From: Bacteroidota bacterium
GTDB taxonomy: Bacteria; Bacteroidota; Bacteroidia; Flavobacteriales_D; Sanyastnellaceae
Direction of reading: 5' to 3'
Assembly: GCA_027621555.1 (NCBI GenBank)
Contig: JAQCBJ010000007.1
Coordinates: forward strand, 1-60,720
DNA length: 60,720 nucleotides
In this document: positions 25,096 through 34,366 of the stretch, piece after piece
Numbering within the stretch: position 1 is the first letter of the stretch
How the letters are laid out: every line of letters begins with the position of its first letter
Notes under the pieces: model-generated
What the model saw: the letters and a program-made list of their open reading frames with translations, nothing else
Database searches by the model: none
Told to the model about the DNA's origin: nothing
Position numbers and translations under genes: made by a program

Positions 25096-26871
25096 ATGCA
25101 GTTGACAACCTTGGATTGGACCCTCATCGGGGCTTATTTCGCCTTGGCGTTGGGGGTAGGGCTTTGGGCGAGCAAACAGGCCAAAACCGATTCCGCAGGC
25201 TACTTCCTCGCGGGCCGAAACATGCCCTGGTGGCTCCTCGGCATCAGCATGGTCGCGACCACGTTCAGCACGGACACCCCCAACCTCGTCACCGACTTGG
25301 TGCGCCAGCAAGGTGTGGCCGGAAACTGGGCGTGGTGGGCGTTCCTGCTCACGGGCATGGTGACGGTGTTTGTGTACGCGCGCCTGTGGCGTCGGTCCGG
25401 CGTCTTGACTGACATCAGCTTCTACGAATTGCGCTACGGTGGGAAAGCCGCAGCCTTCCTTCGCGGTTTCCGTGCGCTGTACCTCGGCTTGGTGTTCAAC
25501 GTGCTCGTCATGGCCACGGTGAGTTTGGCGGCCATCAAACTCGGGGGCATCTTGCTCGGTTGGCCGGGTTGGTTGACGCTTCTGGTGACGTGCAGCATCA
25601 CGTTGGTCTACAGCGTGATGGGCGGGTTGCGTGCCGTGATTTTGACGGACTTTGGGCAGTTCATTCTCGCCATGGTCGGTTCGGTTTGGGCCGCGTGGTG
25701 GATTTTGGACTTGCCCGAGGTTGGCGGGCTGGATGGATTGCTCAACCACCCATCCGTGGTGCCCCAATTGTCGTTGTTGCCAGATTTGAGTGACGCGAAT
25801 GCGTGGATTCCGATGCTGTTGATTCCGCTTGCCGTGCAGTGGTGGTCCAGTTACTACCCTGGCGCTGAACCCGGTGGGGGCGGTTACATCGCCCAGCGCA
25901 TGTTCTCTGCGAAAGACGAAGGCCATGCGGTGGGGGCCACCTTGTTGTTCAACGTGGCCCACTACGCGTTGCGGCCTTGGCCATGGATTTTGGTGGCGTT
26001 GGCGTCCCTCATTGTCTTTCCCGACCTCGACGCGTTGCGTGAAGCCTTCCCGCATGTGGCCGAAGACAAGGTGGGGCACGACCTCGCGTACCCCGCGATG
26101 TTGTCGCTGCTGCCTTCGGGGCTGTTGGGGCTGGTGGCAGCTTCGCTTTTGGCCGCGTTCATGAGCACCATGAGCACGCAGCTGAATCTTGGCGCGAGCT
26201 ACCTCGTGCACGACTTCTACGGGCGGTTCGTCAAGCCGGACGCCACGGAGCGGCAACGCGTCGTGGCGGGGCAAGTGGCGACAGGTGTTTCTCTGGTGAT
26301 GGGGGCAGGATTGGGGCTGACCTTGACCGATGCCGGTCAGGCATTCAACCTGCTTTTGCTCCTGGGTGCCGGGACGGGTGGACTCTTCTTGCTCCGATGG
26401 TTTTGGTGGCGCATTTCGGCGGCGACGGAGATCGCGGCGATGATTTTGTCGCTCGTGGTTGCGGCGTACTTCACATGGGTCCACGACGCGCTGGCGGCGA
26501 GCCCGGTGGCGTTGGTGCCGGAATTGGTGGCGTGGCAGAAATTGGTGTGGGGCACGACCATCACCACGCTGGGCTGGTTGGCCAGTGCTTGGTTGTTGCC
26601 GCCGGAGAAGGAAGAGGTCTTGGCGTCGTTTGTCGCGAAAACCGGCGTCTCCGGGCCCGGTTGGCGACGCTTCTCCTCGTCCTCCCATTCGCAATCGCCT
26701 TCGGTGGCCCTGGGGCTGCTCCAGGCTTTTCTCGGTTGCGTCGCGGTGTACGGCGCCTTGATGGCGACCGGGTCTGCCTTGTATGGCGAGACGACCCAAG
26801 CATGGATGCTGGCCGGCGTTGCGGTGATTGCAGCAGGCGCCGTCTTGGTCCTCCACCGCCGAACTGCTTGA
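25096..26871 (+). CDS. sodium:solute symporter (SSS family), probable sugar transporter
   Basis: 591 residues with about 13-14 hydrophobic segments. The SSS core is recognisable: DWTLIGAYFALALGVGLW, YFLAGRNMPWWLLGISM, the TTFSTDTPN sodium-site region and MSTMSTQLNLGASYLVHDFYGRF. It lies in the inner membrane and would co-transport Na+ with a sugar or other small solute. Being first in an operon-like run with a sugar kinase fusion, CutC and a GH20 enzyme, it most likely imports the monosaccharide made by the hexosaminidase. The next gene starts one base after its stop. Confidence 0.92.
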   Translation: MQLTTLDWTLIGAYFALALGVGLWASKQAKTDSAGYFLAGRNMPWWLLGISMVATTFSTDTPNLVTDLVRQQGVAGNWAWWAFLLTGMVTVFVYARLWRRSGVLTDISFYELRYGGKAAAFLRGFRALYLGLVFNVLVMATVSLAAIKLGGILLGWPGWLTLLVTCSITLVYSVMGGLRAVILTDFGQFILAMVGSVWAAWWILDLPEVGGLDGLLNHPSVVPQLSLLPDLSDANAWIPMLLIPLAVQWWSSYYPGAEPGGGGYIAQRMFSAKDEGHAVGATLLFNVAHYALRPWPWILVALASLIVFPDLDALREAFPHVAEDKVGHDLAYPAMLSLLPSGLLGLVAASLLAAFMSTMSTQLNLGASYLVHDFYGRFVKPDATERQRVVAGQVATGVSLVMGAGLGLTLTDAGQAFNLLLLLGAGTGGLFLLRWFWWRISAATEIAAMILSLVVAAYFTWVHDALAASPVALVPELVAWQKLVWGTTITTLGWLASAWLLPPEKEEVLASFVAKTGVSGPGWRRFSSSSHSQSPSVALGLLQAFLGCVAVYGALMATGSALYGETTQAWMLAGVAVIAAGAVLVLHRRTA

Positions 26872-26872
26872 C

Positions 26873-28768
26873 GTGGTTTTTGAGCCGTTCGTGTCGTTTG
26901 CGCCCGGCCGCGTCTGCCTGTTTGGGGAGCATCAGGATTACCTCGGCTTCCCCGTCATCGCGGCGGCCATTCCCTTGGGGTGCCGCTTGGTGGTGCAGCC
27001 GAGGACGGACGGGGTTTGGACCTTGCGCACACCCAGGCTTGGATTTGAGTGGAGTTGTGACGTGTCGGAGGTGGGGAGCAAGGTGGAGTCTGAAAACCCT
27101 GGGCCTGTTGAATTTTTGACGGCGGGGTTGGCTGAGGCGGTCAAGGCAGGGTGGGACGTTCGATGCGGGGGAGACGTGATGTGCCACGTGGATTTGCCCC
27201 TTCAGTCCGGGTTGAGCAGTTCCTCGGCGTTGGTGGTGGCGTGGGTGCAAGCCTTGGCGCGGGTGGCCGGGATTGCATTGAGCCCCAAAACCCTCGCCAT
27301 GCAGGCCCATCGGGTCGAAGTAACGCACTTTGGAGCGCCAGGCGGCCACATGGATCACGTGGCGAGCGCCTTGGGGGGGACGCATCGGATTCACGGCGAT
27401 TGGAAGGTGGAACGGTTGGAGGCGGTTGGGCAAGGCGTTTGGGTTGTGGTGGATTCAGGTCAACCCAAGGACACCCTTGGTCATTTGACCCGGTGCAAAT
27501 CGGACCGTCTTGCCCTGGTGAAAAAACACGGTGGTAATTGGTGCGCTCCTGAGGAACTTGAATCTTGGGGTCAACTGACCGAACAAGAACAAGGGCTTTG
27601 GCGAGCCACGTGGAAAAACCAAGAGCTTGAATCGTGGGCTGCCGCGGATTGGTCGTCCTCTCAGTTGCCAGTTTGGATGTCCGAGCATCACGTTCAGTTG
27701 AGGGACGGGCTGGGCCTGAGCACGGAGAAGTTGGAACGCCTGGGGCAGGCGGCGCGGGCTGCAGGTGCGGAGGGATGGAAAATGGTCGGCTCGGGGGGTG
27801 GAGGTTGCGGATTGGCTTGGGTGTCGGAAGACAAGGTTTTGGATGTCCACGAGGCCGTGCGAGGTGCAGGGGCCGCCTCCTCTTGGACGGTGCGAGAAGC
27901 AGCTGGCGCGTGGTGCGCTCCGTGGAGCAAACCCACACGACCTGCCGTGGTGCTGGCGGCCGGAAAGTCTTCCCGCATGCGAAACGTCGAGGCGATGGAG
28001 GCCCTGTCGTTGCCAACAGCGCAGAGAGAAATGCTGGCCCATCGGCCCAAGGCGATGCTGCCGGTGGGCGGGGATGGACGGCCGTTCTTGGCCCTGCTGT
28101 TGGAGCGGCTCGCGGACGAAGGGGTCGATGAGGTGTGCGTCGTTCTCTCGGCGGAGGATCACGAGAGCGAAGCGTTGCTCAAGCCGTGGCTGCCCGCAGG
28201 GTGCATCGTGGATGTGACTCGGCAAACCATCCCGCAAGGCCAAACCAAGCCCCAAGGAACCGCCGACGCGGTCCAGCGTGGATTGGAGGCTCACCCCGAA
28301 TGGCAGGGGAGTTCCGTCTCGGTGTTCAACGGGGACAACCTTCCGCCCCAAGGTGCGGTCGAAGCGTTGCACCAAACCGAGCACGGCACGGTCGCGTTCG
28401 CCCGCGATGCGCTGGGTTTGCCGCCGGAGCGCGCCCAGGCTTTTGCCGTGTTTGACACGACGGCAAAAGGAGGCGTGCGGCTCATTGAAAAGCCCATGGA
28501 GCAAGAAATTGAGGCGGTGCGGGACGGGAAGGGCGAGGTTTGGGTGAGCATGAACCTCTTTCGAATGCCCTATCAGGCGTTCTTGGATGGGTGCGATCAT
28601 GCCCCCGTGAATGCCCTGCGCGGGGAGCGGGAATTGCCCACGGCGGTCATGCTCGCGGCGGAGCACACTGGCACTACCTTGCAGGTCCTGCCGTTTCGGG
28701 GTGCCTTCGTGGACCTGACTCACCCTGGCGATTGGCAGGACCTCACCACTCAATCGCCATCCCCATGA
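26873..28768 (+). CDS. fused GHMP sugar kinase / sugar-1-phosphate nucleotidyltransferase
   Basis: 631 residues from GTG at 26873, one base after the symporter stop; a TTG 45 bases upstream is the alternative. The N-terminal half is a galactokinase-type GHMP kinase: APGRVCLFGEHQDYLG (about 10-25), LPLQSGLSSSSALVVAW (about 108-124), GAPGGHMDHVASALGG with the likely catalytic Asp, and GSGGGGCGLAW (about 305). From about 355 a nucleotidyltransferase domain begins: AVVLAAGKSSRM, KAMLPVGG, VDEVCVVLS and VFNGDNLPP. One chain could thus phosphorylate a free sugar at C1 and activate it to an NDP-sugar, as FKP does for fucose, but with the two domains in the opposite order. The sugar is unknown; GlcNAc/GalNAc are suggested by the GH20 neighbour. 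Confidence 0.85.
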   Translation: MVFEPFVSFAPGRVCLFGEHQDYLGFPVIAAAIPLGCRLVVQPRTDGVWTLRTPRLGFEWSCDVSEVGSKVESENPGPVEFLTAGLAEAVKAGWDVRCGGDVMCHVDLPLQSGLSSSSALVVAWVQALARVAGIALSPKTLAMQAHRVEVTHFGAPGGHMDHVASALGGTHRIHGDWKVERLEAVGQGVWVVVDSGQPKDTLGHLTRCKSDRLALVKKHGGNWCAPEELESWGQLTEQEQGLWRATWKNQELESWAAADWSSSQLPVWMSEHHVQLRDGLGLSTEKLERLGQAARAAGAEGWKMVGSGGGGCGLAWVSEDKVLDVHEAVRGAGAASSWTVREAAGAWCAPWSKPTRPAVVLAAGKSSRMRNVEAMEALSLPTAQREMLAHRPKAMLPVGGDGRPFLALLLERLADEGVDEVCVVLSAEDHESEALLKPWLPAGCIVDVTRQTIPQGQTKPQGTADAVQRGLEAHPEWQGSSVSVFNGDNLPPQGAVEALHQTEHGTVAFARDALGLPPERAQAFAVFDTTAKGGVRLIEKPMEQEIEAVRDGKGEVWVSMNLFRMPYQAFLDGCDHAPVNALRGERELPTAVMLAAEHTGTTLQVLPFRGAFVDLTHPGDWQDLTTQSPSP

Positions 28769-29454
28769 TTTCAGTCGAAGTGTGTGCGAGCACGTTGCGT
28801 GACGTGGCTGTCGCGATGGAAGCCGGAGCCGACCGCGTCGAACTGTGTTCGGTTTGGCCCGTGGGAGGCATCACACCTAACGTCGTGGTGGTGGAATCCG
28901 CGGCGGCCATGGGCATGCCGGCGCGGGCACTCATTCGTCCGCGCGAAGGCCATTTTCACTTTTCCGCTTCCGAACGAACGTGGAGCGTGGAGGAGGCCAA
29001 GGTCATGATGGACTGCGGTGCAGAACGCGTGGTGGTGGGTGCCTTGACCGCCGAGGGGAGGTTGGACGAGGTCTACCTCGAAGCGATGTGCGAAGCCGTC
29101 GGGTCCGTGAATTTGGTGTGGCATCGTGCCATCGATGCGAGCGCAGATCCCGACGCGGACTTAAGCATCTTGCTCCAACATGGGGTAAAGGAAATGCTCT
29201 CCAGTGGCGGATGCGCGCGTGCGGTCGAAGGCCTTGAGGCGTTGAAGCGCTGGGCCGAGCTCGGAATGGGCATTGTGGCGGGCGGCGGGGTTCGGCCTGA
29301 AGACGTGCCTGCACTTGTCGAGGCCGGTGTGGTGGCGGTGCACGCCTCATGCCGCTCTACCGAACGCCAAGGAAATTCGCCGCTGTTTGACACTGCAACT
29401 CACCCCGTGGACTACGCCAAAGTGCTCGAACTGGTGGAATCAACACAACCTTGA
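28765..29454 (+). CDS. cutC: CutC family protein
   Basis: 229 residues starting at an ATGA overlap with the kinase fusion. The CutC TIM barrel is clear: ISVEVCASTLRDVAVAMEAGADRVELCS, GGITPN, IRPREGHFHFS, GAERVVVGALT, VWHRAID, SSGGCARAVEG and GIVAGGGVRPE. The family was named for copper homeostasis, but that role is disputed. Its location between a sugar kinase and a hexosaminidase fits an unrecognised role in carbohydrate metabolism better than copper handling; this is inference from context. Confidence 0.93.
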   Translation: MISVEVCASTLRDVAVAMEAGADRVELCSVWPVGGITPNVVVVESAAAMGMPARALIRPREGHFHFSASERTWSVEEAKVMMDCGAERVVVGALTAEGRLDEVYLEAMCEAVGSVNLVWHRAIDASADPDADLSILLQHGVKEMLSSGGCARAVEGLEALKRWAELGMGIVAGGGVRPEDVPALVEAGVVAVHASCRSTERQGNSPLFDTATHPVDYAKVLELVESTQP

Positions 29455-29458
29455 AGAC

Positions 29459-31780
29459 ATGATTGGATTGGACCAATGGGCCCTGAGTCAGGGGAAAGTT
29501 TGGGTGTTCCTTGTGGGTGTGGCTTGGGCCTTCTCAGGTTGCCAGCGCACCTCTGTTCACCCGCTTCCTGCGGGAAGTGTGGCGGGATTGGTGCCGCAGC
29601 CGACCAAGGTGGAAGCAATCACATCGTCCCCGGATGGCAGGGGTTTTCGCTGCGACGGCACGTTGACGTTGGAATGGCCCCAAGGGTGGGCCATGCCCGC
29701 GATGGAAGGGTGGTTGAACCACGCAGGAATTCGTTGGGAGCGTACCAGCGACGGCAACGCCCATTGGGTGTGGACTTCCACTGAGCAGGAATTGGGCGAG
29801 GAGGGCTACGTTCTCACCGTGGAAGGCGATCACGTGACCGTGGAAGCCGTGGACGAAGAGGCGGCGTTTCGCGCGTGGACCACGCTCCGGCAATTGATCC
29901 CGCCTTCTTGCGAACAGGGCTGCCCGTCGGGATTCACCCTGCCTTCGGTTCGCATCGAGGACCATGCGTATTTGGCGCATCGGGGACTGCTTTTGGACTG
30001 CTGCAGGCACTTCATGGAACCGGAATTTGTGAAGCAAATCATTGAATTGCTGGCCGTCCAAAAAATGAACGTCCTCCACTGGCACCTCACAGAGGACCAA
30101 GGTTGGCGCCTTCCCATTGCCGCTTACCCCAAGTTGACGGAGGTCGGAGCCTACCGAACCGAAGTGGACGGGCAGGTGACCGGCGGATTTTACTCGCGCC
30201 AGGAAATCGAAGACATTCTGGCGTTTGCGGCGGAGCGCCACGTGACCGTCATCCCTGAGATTGAGATGCCGGGGCATTGCAGGGCGGCGCTGGCGGCCTA
30301 CCCGTGGTTGGGATGCACGGGCGACTCGCTTCCGGTGCCCAACAATTGGGGGGTGTTCAAGGATGTGTATTGCGCGGGCAACGATTCGACCATCGCCTTC
30401 ATGAAGGCGGTGTTGGACGAAGTGTGCGACTTGTTTCCCTCTGAGGTCATCCACATTGGAGGCGACGAGGTTCCCAAGGTGCGTTGGGCCGAGTGCTCCA
30501 AGTGCCAGGCCAAAATGAAGCGCCTCGGCCTCCACGACGAGGCGGAGCTCCAGACCGCCTTCATCAACGAGATGGGCGCCTACCTCGCCAGCCGAGGCAA
30601 GCGGATCATGGGGTGGGATGAAATCCTCGAGGGCGGCTTGCCCGAGGGAGCCATGGTGCAAAGTTGGAGAGGAATGGAGGGCGCCATTGAAGCGACGCAT
30701 TTGGGCACGGATGCGGTGGTTTCACCGACCAGCCATTGCTACCTCGATTACCCCTTGCGTTCGACGGACCTGCAGGAGGTGTACGGTTTTGAGCCCGTTC
30801 CTGAGGAAGCGCTGGGCCATGCGGGAGAAATCGTGGGTGGCGAGTGCAACATGTGGACGGAAAGGGCCCCTCAAGAGCTTGTCATGGGCAAGGTGTTTCC
30901 GCGTGCCACGGGGTTGGCTGAAGTCCTTTGGTCAGGACCCGACGTGACCCAAGCCGAAGGAGCGTACGACCGTTTCCTGGACCGGTTGGATGCGTTGGGT
31001 CAGCGCTGGGCCTTCTTGGGGATGCAGCCCGGCTTGGAGGGCGTGCCCGTGGAGGTGGAGGTTGCTCCTGGACGGCAGGGACGTGTTCAAGTCACGGTGA
31101 AGCCGGCCCTCCGAAACGTGGGTGGAACAGTGCGCTTTGTACCCACCGAACGGGAGGGGGGGACGGAGCAAGTCGCGGTGCGCGTCGGTGAGGCTTTTGA
31201 GGTCCGAGGTCGGGGCACAGTGGAGGTTGACGTTGCCGTTCGAGGTCGCTCCTCGGGGGTCACCGAGTCGTTTCCCGTGGCGGGCCACACAGCGGCCCAC
31301 CAGCCTCTCGAGCTGAGCTACGTTCCGAGCAAACATTACACAGGCGGTGGCCCGCAGGCTTTGGCGGACGGTCGTCGCGGATCTGCCGATTTCCGAGATG
31401 GCGCGTGGCAAGCGGTCCAAGGCGAAGACATGGTTTGTGTGGTCGACCTCGGTGGCCCCACCGTCCTTTCGGCCCTCGAGACCCAGCTGTATTTGTACCA
31501 GGACGCATGGATTTTCATGCCCCAAGCGGTGAAGTGGTCGGTGTCGCTGGACGGCAAGCGTTACGTGGATTTGCCTCCTCAGGCGCCGTGGGGAGATCCC
31601 TTCGACGTGGACGGTCGCCAAACCGTGATTCCCGTGCGCCTCGAAGGCCTGGGCCTCAAGGCGCAGTACGTCCGAATGACCCTGCCCAATGCCGGTCCTT
31701 GTCCCGATTGGCACGACGCCGCGACTGAGCCGTCTTGGCTCTTTGTGGACGAATTCGTCGTCGAATCCGCGGAGGAGTAG
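29459..31780 (+). CDS. GH20 beta-N-acetylhexosaminidase lipoprotein
   Basis: 773 residues from the ATG at 29459, 4 bases after cutC. A lipoprotein signal ends at FSGC. The GH20 N-terminal domain (about 45-165) is followed by the catalytic barrel: HRGLLLDCCRHFM, KMNVLHWHLTEDQGWR, VIPEIEMPGHCRAALAAYP and HIGGDEVPK with the Asp336-Glu337 pair; WDEILEGGLPEGAMVQSW and CNMWTE also match. Residues about 610-770 form a beta-rich, discoidin-like C-terminal region. It removes terminal GlcNAc or GalNAc from chitin oligosaccharides or glycans, probably at the periplasm or surface. Confidence 0.94.
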   Translation: MIGLDQWALSQGKVWVFLVGVAWAFSGCQRTSVHPLPAGSVAGLVPQPTKVEAITSSPDGRGFRCDGTLTLEWPQGWAMPAMEGWLNHAGIRWERTSDGNAHWVWTSTEQELGEEGYVLTVEGDHVTVEAVDEEAAFRAWTTLRQLIPPSCEQGCPSGFTLPSVRIEDHAYLAHRGLLLDCCRHFMEPEFVKQIIELLAVQKMNVLHWHLTEDQGWRLPIAAYPKLTEVGAYRTEVDGQVTGGFYSRQEIEDILAFAAERHVTVIPEIEMPGHCRAALAAYPWLGCTGDSLPVPNNWGVFKDVYCAGNDSTIAFMKAVLDEVCDLFPSEVIHIGGDEVPKVRWAECSKCQAKMKRLGLHDEAELQTAFINEMGAYLASRGKRIMGWDEILEGGLPEGAMVQSWRGMEGAIEATHLGTDAVVSPTSHCYLDYPLRSTDLQEVYGFEPVPEEALGHAGEIVGGECNMWTERAPQELVMGKVFPRATGLAEVLWSGPDVTQAEGAYDRFLDRLDALGQRWAFLGMQPGLEGVPVEVEVAPGRQGRVQVTVKPALRNVGGTVRFVPTEREGGTEQVAVRVGEAFEVRGRGTVEVDVAVRGRSSGVTESFPVAGHTAAHQPLELSYVPSKHYTGGGPQALADGRRGSADFRDGAWQAVQGEDMVCVVDLGGPTVLSALETQLYLYQDAWIFMPQAVKWSVSLDGKRYVDLPPQAPWGDPFDVDGRQTVIPVRLEGLGLKAQYVRMTLPNAGPCPDWHDAATEPSWLFVDEFVVESAEE

Positions 31781-31800
31781 GCCGGAAGCGGGTTTTTTCG

Positions 31801-31808
31801 TATCTTGG
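31801..31808 (+). promoter_or_regulatory. -7-like box TATCTTGG before the amylase gene
   Basis: TATCTTGG lies 28 bases before the ATG at 31837, after a TTTTTT run at 31792-31797 that may end the upstream transcript. Confidence 0.35.
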
Positions 31809-31836
31809 TGTGAAACGTACACTAACGTCACGCCCT

Positions 31837-34356
31837 ATGCTTGCACGCTCTGCTTTCCTCCGTTCCTTGGCCGCTCTCCTGTCGGGGATGCTGTTTGCAG
31901 CAAGCGCCATTTGGGCCCAAACGCCCATCGTCCTCGACCCCCCCGCCGGCACCGTGGACGGCGTCAACGTGATCAACGGATCGACGGTCATTGTGCAGCT
32001 TCGTGCACCGGGCAAGGACTACGTGCACCTGAGAGGAGACTTCAACAACTTCACGTCCAACAACGCTTCGCTGATGCGCAAAAGCGTGGACGGCAACCGG
32101 CATTGGCTTCAACTCAGTGGGCTGTCCGCAGGCACGTGGTACCGCTACCACTTCTTGGTGGAGGGCACGTTGGAAGTGGGCGATCCATACGCCGAGCTTG
32201 TGCTTGACCCGTGGGACGACCAGTACATCCCGCAAAGCCACTTCCCGGGCATGCCCTCGTTCCCCACGGGCCAAGCGAGCTGGCACAACACGGCATTCCG
32301 CACCGACAACCCGTACTTCCTGTGGACCGACGGGTCGTTTCAAAGGCCGCCCACGGACCGCCTGGTGATTTACGAGACGTTGGTTCGGGATTTTGACGAA
32401 GCCCAAACGTTCCAAGACCTCATCAACCAACTCGATTACCTCGAGTACATGGGGTACAACGCCATCGAGCTGATGCCGGTGAGCGAATTTGAGGGCAATT
32501 CGAGCTGGGGCTACAACCCCAATTTCCGCTTCGCAGTCGACAAGTTTTACGGACCCAAGGCCAAGCTCAAGGAGCTGGTCAACAAGTGCCACGAGCGCGG
32601 CATCGCGGTGATTCTGGACGTCGTGCCCAACCACAGCTTCGGCACGGACCCGCTTGTGCGTTTGTACCAAAATGCCGACGGCTCGGCCGCGTCCGACAAC
32701 CCGTGGTTCAACCCGGTAGCAATGCACCCGTACAGCCCCGGATACGACTTTGATCACGGCGATCCGTGGACGCGTGAGTACTGGAAACGGGTGTTTGATT
32801 TTTGGATTGAGGAATACCACATCGACGGCTACCGCGTCGACCTCAGCAAGGGCTTGACCCAAACCTTCACCGGCAGCGACGTCGGTTCATGGAACAACTA
32901 CGACCAAAGCCGCGTCGACATCTTGTTCGATTACGCCAACGACATTTGGAGCAACCACCCTGGCACGTACATGATCCTCGAGCACCTCGGCAACAACGAC
33001 GAGGAGACGGTGCTCGCGAATGGAGGCTTCTTGATTTGGGGAAAGATGACGTTCGCCTACACGCAGAGTGCGATGGGCTACTACGGCGACATCAACTACG
33101 GCTCGTGGCAAGCCCGTGGATACGCGTGGCCCAACTTGGTCACGTACGCCGAGAGCCACGACGAAGAACGCATGGGCTACGAGGTGGCGACGTACGGCAA
33201 TTCGTCAGGAGGGTACAATTCCCAGGACGAGGCCACGGCGATGGACCGTTTGGCGATGACCCACGCGTTTTTGTTGGCGATTCCGGGGCCCAAGATGGTG
33301 TGGCAGTGGGGCGAACTCGGGTACCAAACCAGCATCTTCGACTGCCTCAACGGCTCCTTCGCGGAGGAGTGCAAACTGGGAGAGAAGCCCGCGCCCTGGG
33401 CCGACCTCGCCAACGCCAACCGACTTGGCCTCGCCAAGACCATCTCGGCGCTCATCGACTTGAAGAAAAACCAACCCGTGTTTGGGACTTTCGACTACAA
33501 CGTGGACGGCGCGGGCATGGGCAAGCGCATTCACTTGTACGGCCCGGACCAGAACGCGGTCCTCGTTGGCAATTTCGACGTGGCGCCGATCAACATGGTG
33601 CCGGGCTTCCCGTACGCCGGAACGTGGTACGACCACTTCACGGGCTTGCCGTTGTCGGTCAACAACGTTGGCACCGCCATGACCCTTCAACCCGGCGAGT
33701 GGCACCTCTACCTGGATACCCCACTTCCCACGCCCGACACGGACGGCACCTTGCCCATCTTGGTCAACGTTGGCTGCACGGATCCCGTGGCGCAGAACTA
33801 CGATCCGCTGGCCGAAGCCGACAACGGCACGTGCCAGTACGAGACGGTCCTTCAACTCGACATGGGCGACCTCGCAATCGACCCAGCGGGCGTTCACGTA
33901 GCGGGTTCCTTCCAGGCGTGGACCCCAATCGACACGCCGATGGAATTCGGGGCGGACAGCATCTACCGCACGACCGTCGTCGCTCAAGTGGGGTCCGAGG
34001 TGCAGTACAAGTACCTCAACGGCAACGTGTGGGGGACGGACGAGGGCGTGCCTGCCGAATGCGGGGTGTCCAACGGTTTGGGCGGCTTCAACCGTGCCTT
34101 TGTCGTGCCTGCGGCCAACACGACCTTGGACGTACACTGCTTTGCGTCATGCAACACGTGCACCCCGGTCGGCCCGGTGGATTGCACGGCTGGCGATTGC
34201 TGTGGGGAAGGAACGGTTTGGGATTCGACAAGCGGAACCTGCGTGTCGGACGGCACCAACTCTTCGACGTGCGTCGAAGACCTGGACGGCGACGGCACGG
34301 TGGCCGTGTCGGACATTCTTCAGCTTCTCGGGGCGTTTGGCCTCACGTGCCAATAA
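31837..34356 (+). CDS. secreted GH13 alpha-amylase family protein with dockerin-like C-terminus
   Basis: 839 residues with a signal peptide ending near WAQ (28). An N-terminal E-set/CBM48-like domain (about 45-130: DYVHLRGDFNNFTSNNASLMRK) precedes the GH13 barrel. The catalytic residues are visible: DGYRVDLSKG with Asp335, MILEHLG with Glu382 and ESHDEERM with Asp442; DVVPNHSFG is conserved region I. After the barrel come GCTDPVAQNYDPLAEADNGTC, another E-set module (VHVAGSFQAWTPIDTP), a Cys-rich stretch and a single dockerin-like repeat DLDGDGTVAVSDILQLLGAFG ending in FGLTCQ. It should act on extracellular alpha-glucan. It ends 10 bases from the convergent FG-GAP gene. Confidence 0.9.
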   Translation: MLARSAFLRSLAALLSGMLFAASAIWAQTPIVLDPPAGTVDGVNVINGSTVIVQLRAPGKDYVHLRGDFNNFTSNNASLMRKSVDGNRHWLQLSGLSAGTWYRYHFLVEGTLEVGDPYAELVLDPWDDQYIPQSHFPGMPSFPTGQASWHNTAFRTDNPYFLWTDGSFQRPPTDRLVIYETLVRDFDEAQTFQDLINQLDYLEYMGYNAIELMPVSEFEGNSSWGYNPNFRFAVDKFYGPKAKLKELVNKCHERGIAVILDVVPNHSFGTDPLVRLYQNADGSAASDNPWFNPVAMHPYSPGYDFDHGDPWTREYWKRVFDFWIEEYHIDGYRVDLSKGLTQTFTGSDVGSWNNYDQSRVDILFDYANDIWSNHPGTYMILEHLGNNDEETVLANGGFLIWGKMTFAYTQSAMGYYGDINYGSWQARGYAWPNLVTYAESHDEERMGYEVATYGNSSGGYNSQDEATAMDRLAMTHAFLLAIPGPKMVWQWGELGYQTSIFDCLNGSFAEECKLGEKPAPWADLANANRLGLAKTISALIDLKKNQPVFGTFDYNVDGAGMGKRIHLYGPDQNAVLVGNFDVAPINMVPGFPYAGTWYDHFTGLPLSVNNVGTAMTLQPGEWHLYLDTPLPTPDTDGTLPILVNVGCTDPVAQNYDPLAEADNGTCQYETVLQLDMGDLAIDPAGVHVAGSFQAWTPIDTPMEFGADSIYRTTVVAQVGSEVQYKYLNGNVWGTDEGVPAECGVSNGLGGFNRAFVVPAANTTLDVHCFASCNTCTPVGPVDCTAGDCCGEGTVWDSTSGTCVSDGTNSSTCVEDLDGDGTVAVSDILQLLGAFGLTCQ

Positions 34357-34366
34357 AGGGAAATCC

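Noticed and set aside
24475-26856. 793-codon open frame on the minus strand
   Set aside because: It lies opposite the esterase and symporter genes, both of which have clear domains. The translation is rich in Arg, His, Gln and Gly without any motif, as expected for the antisense of high-GC coding sequence.
27455-28753. 432-codon minus-strand frame under the kinase/nucleotidyltransferase fusion
   Set aside because: No motif, while the sense frame has intact kinase and nucleotidyltransferase signatures throughout.
31756-31797. Possible terminator CCGC...GCGGG-TTTTTT after the GH20 gene
   Set aside because: The stem is only four bases with a long loop. The T-run is suggestive, but the hairpin is not convincing enough to annotate.
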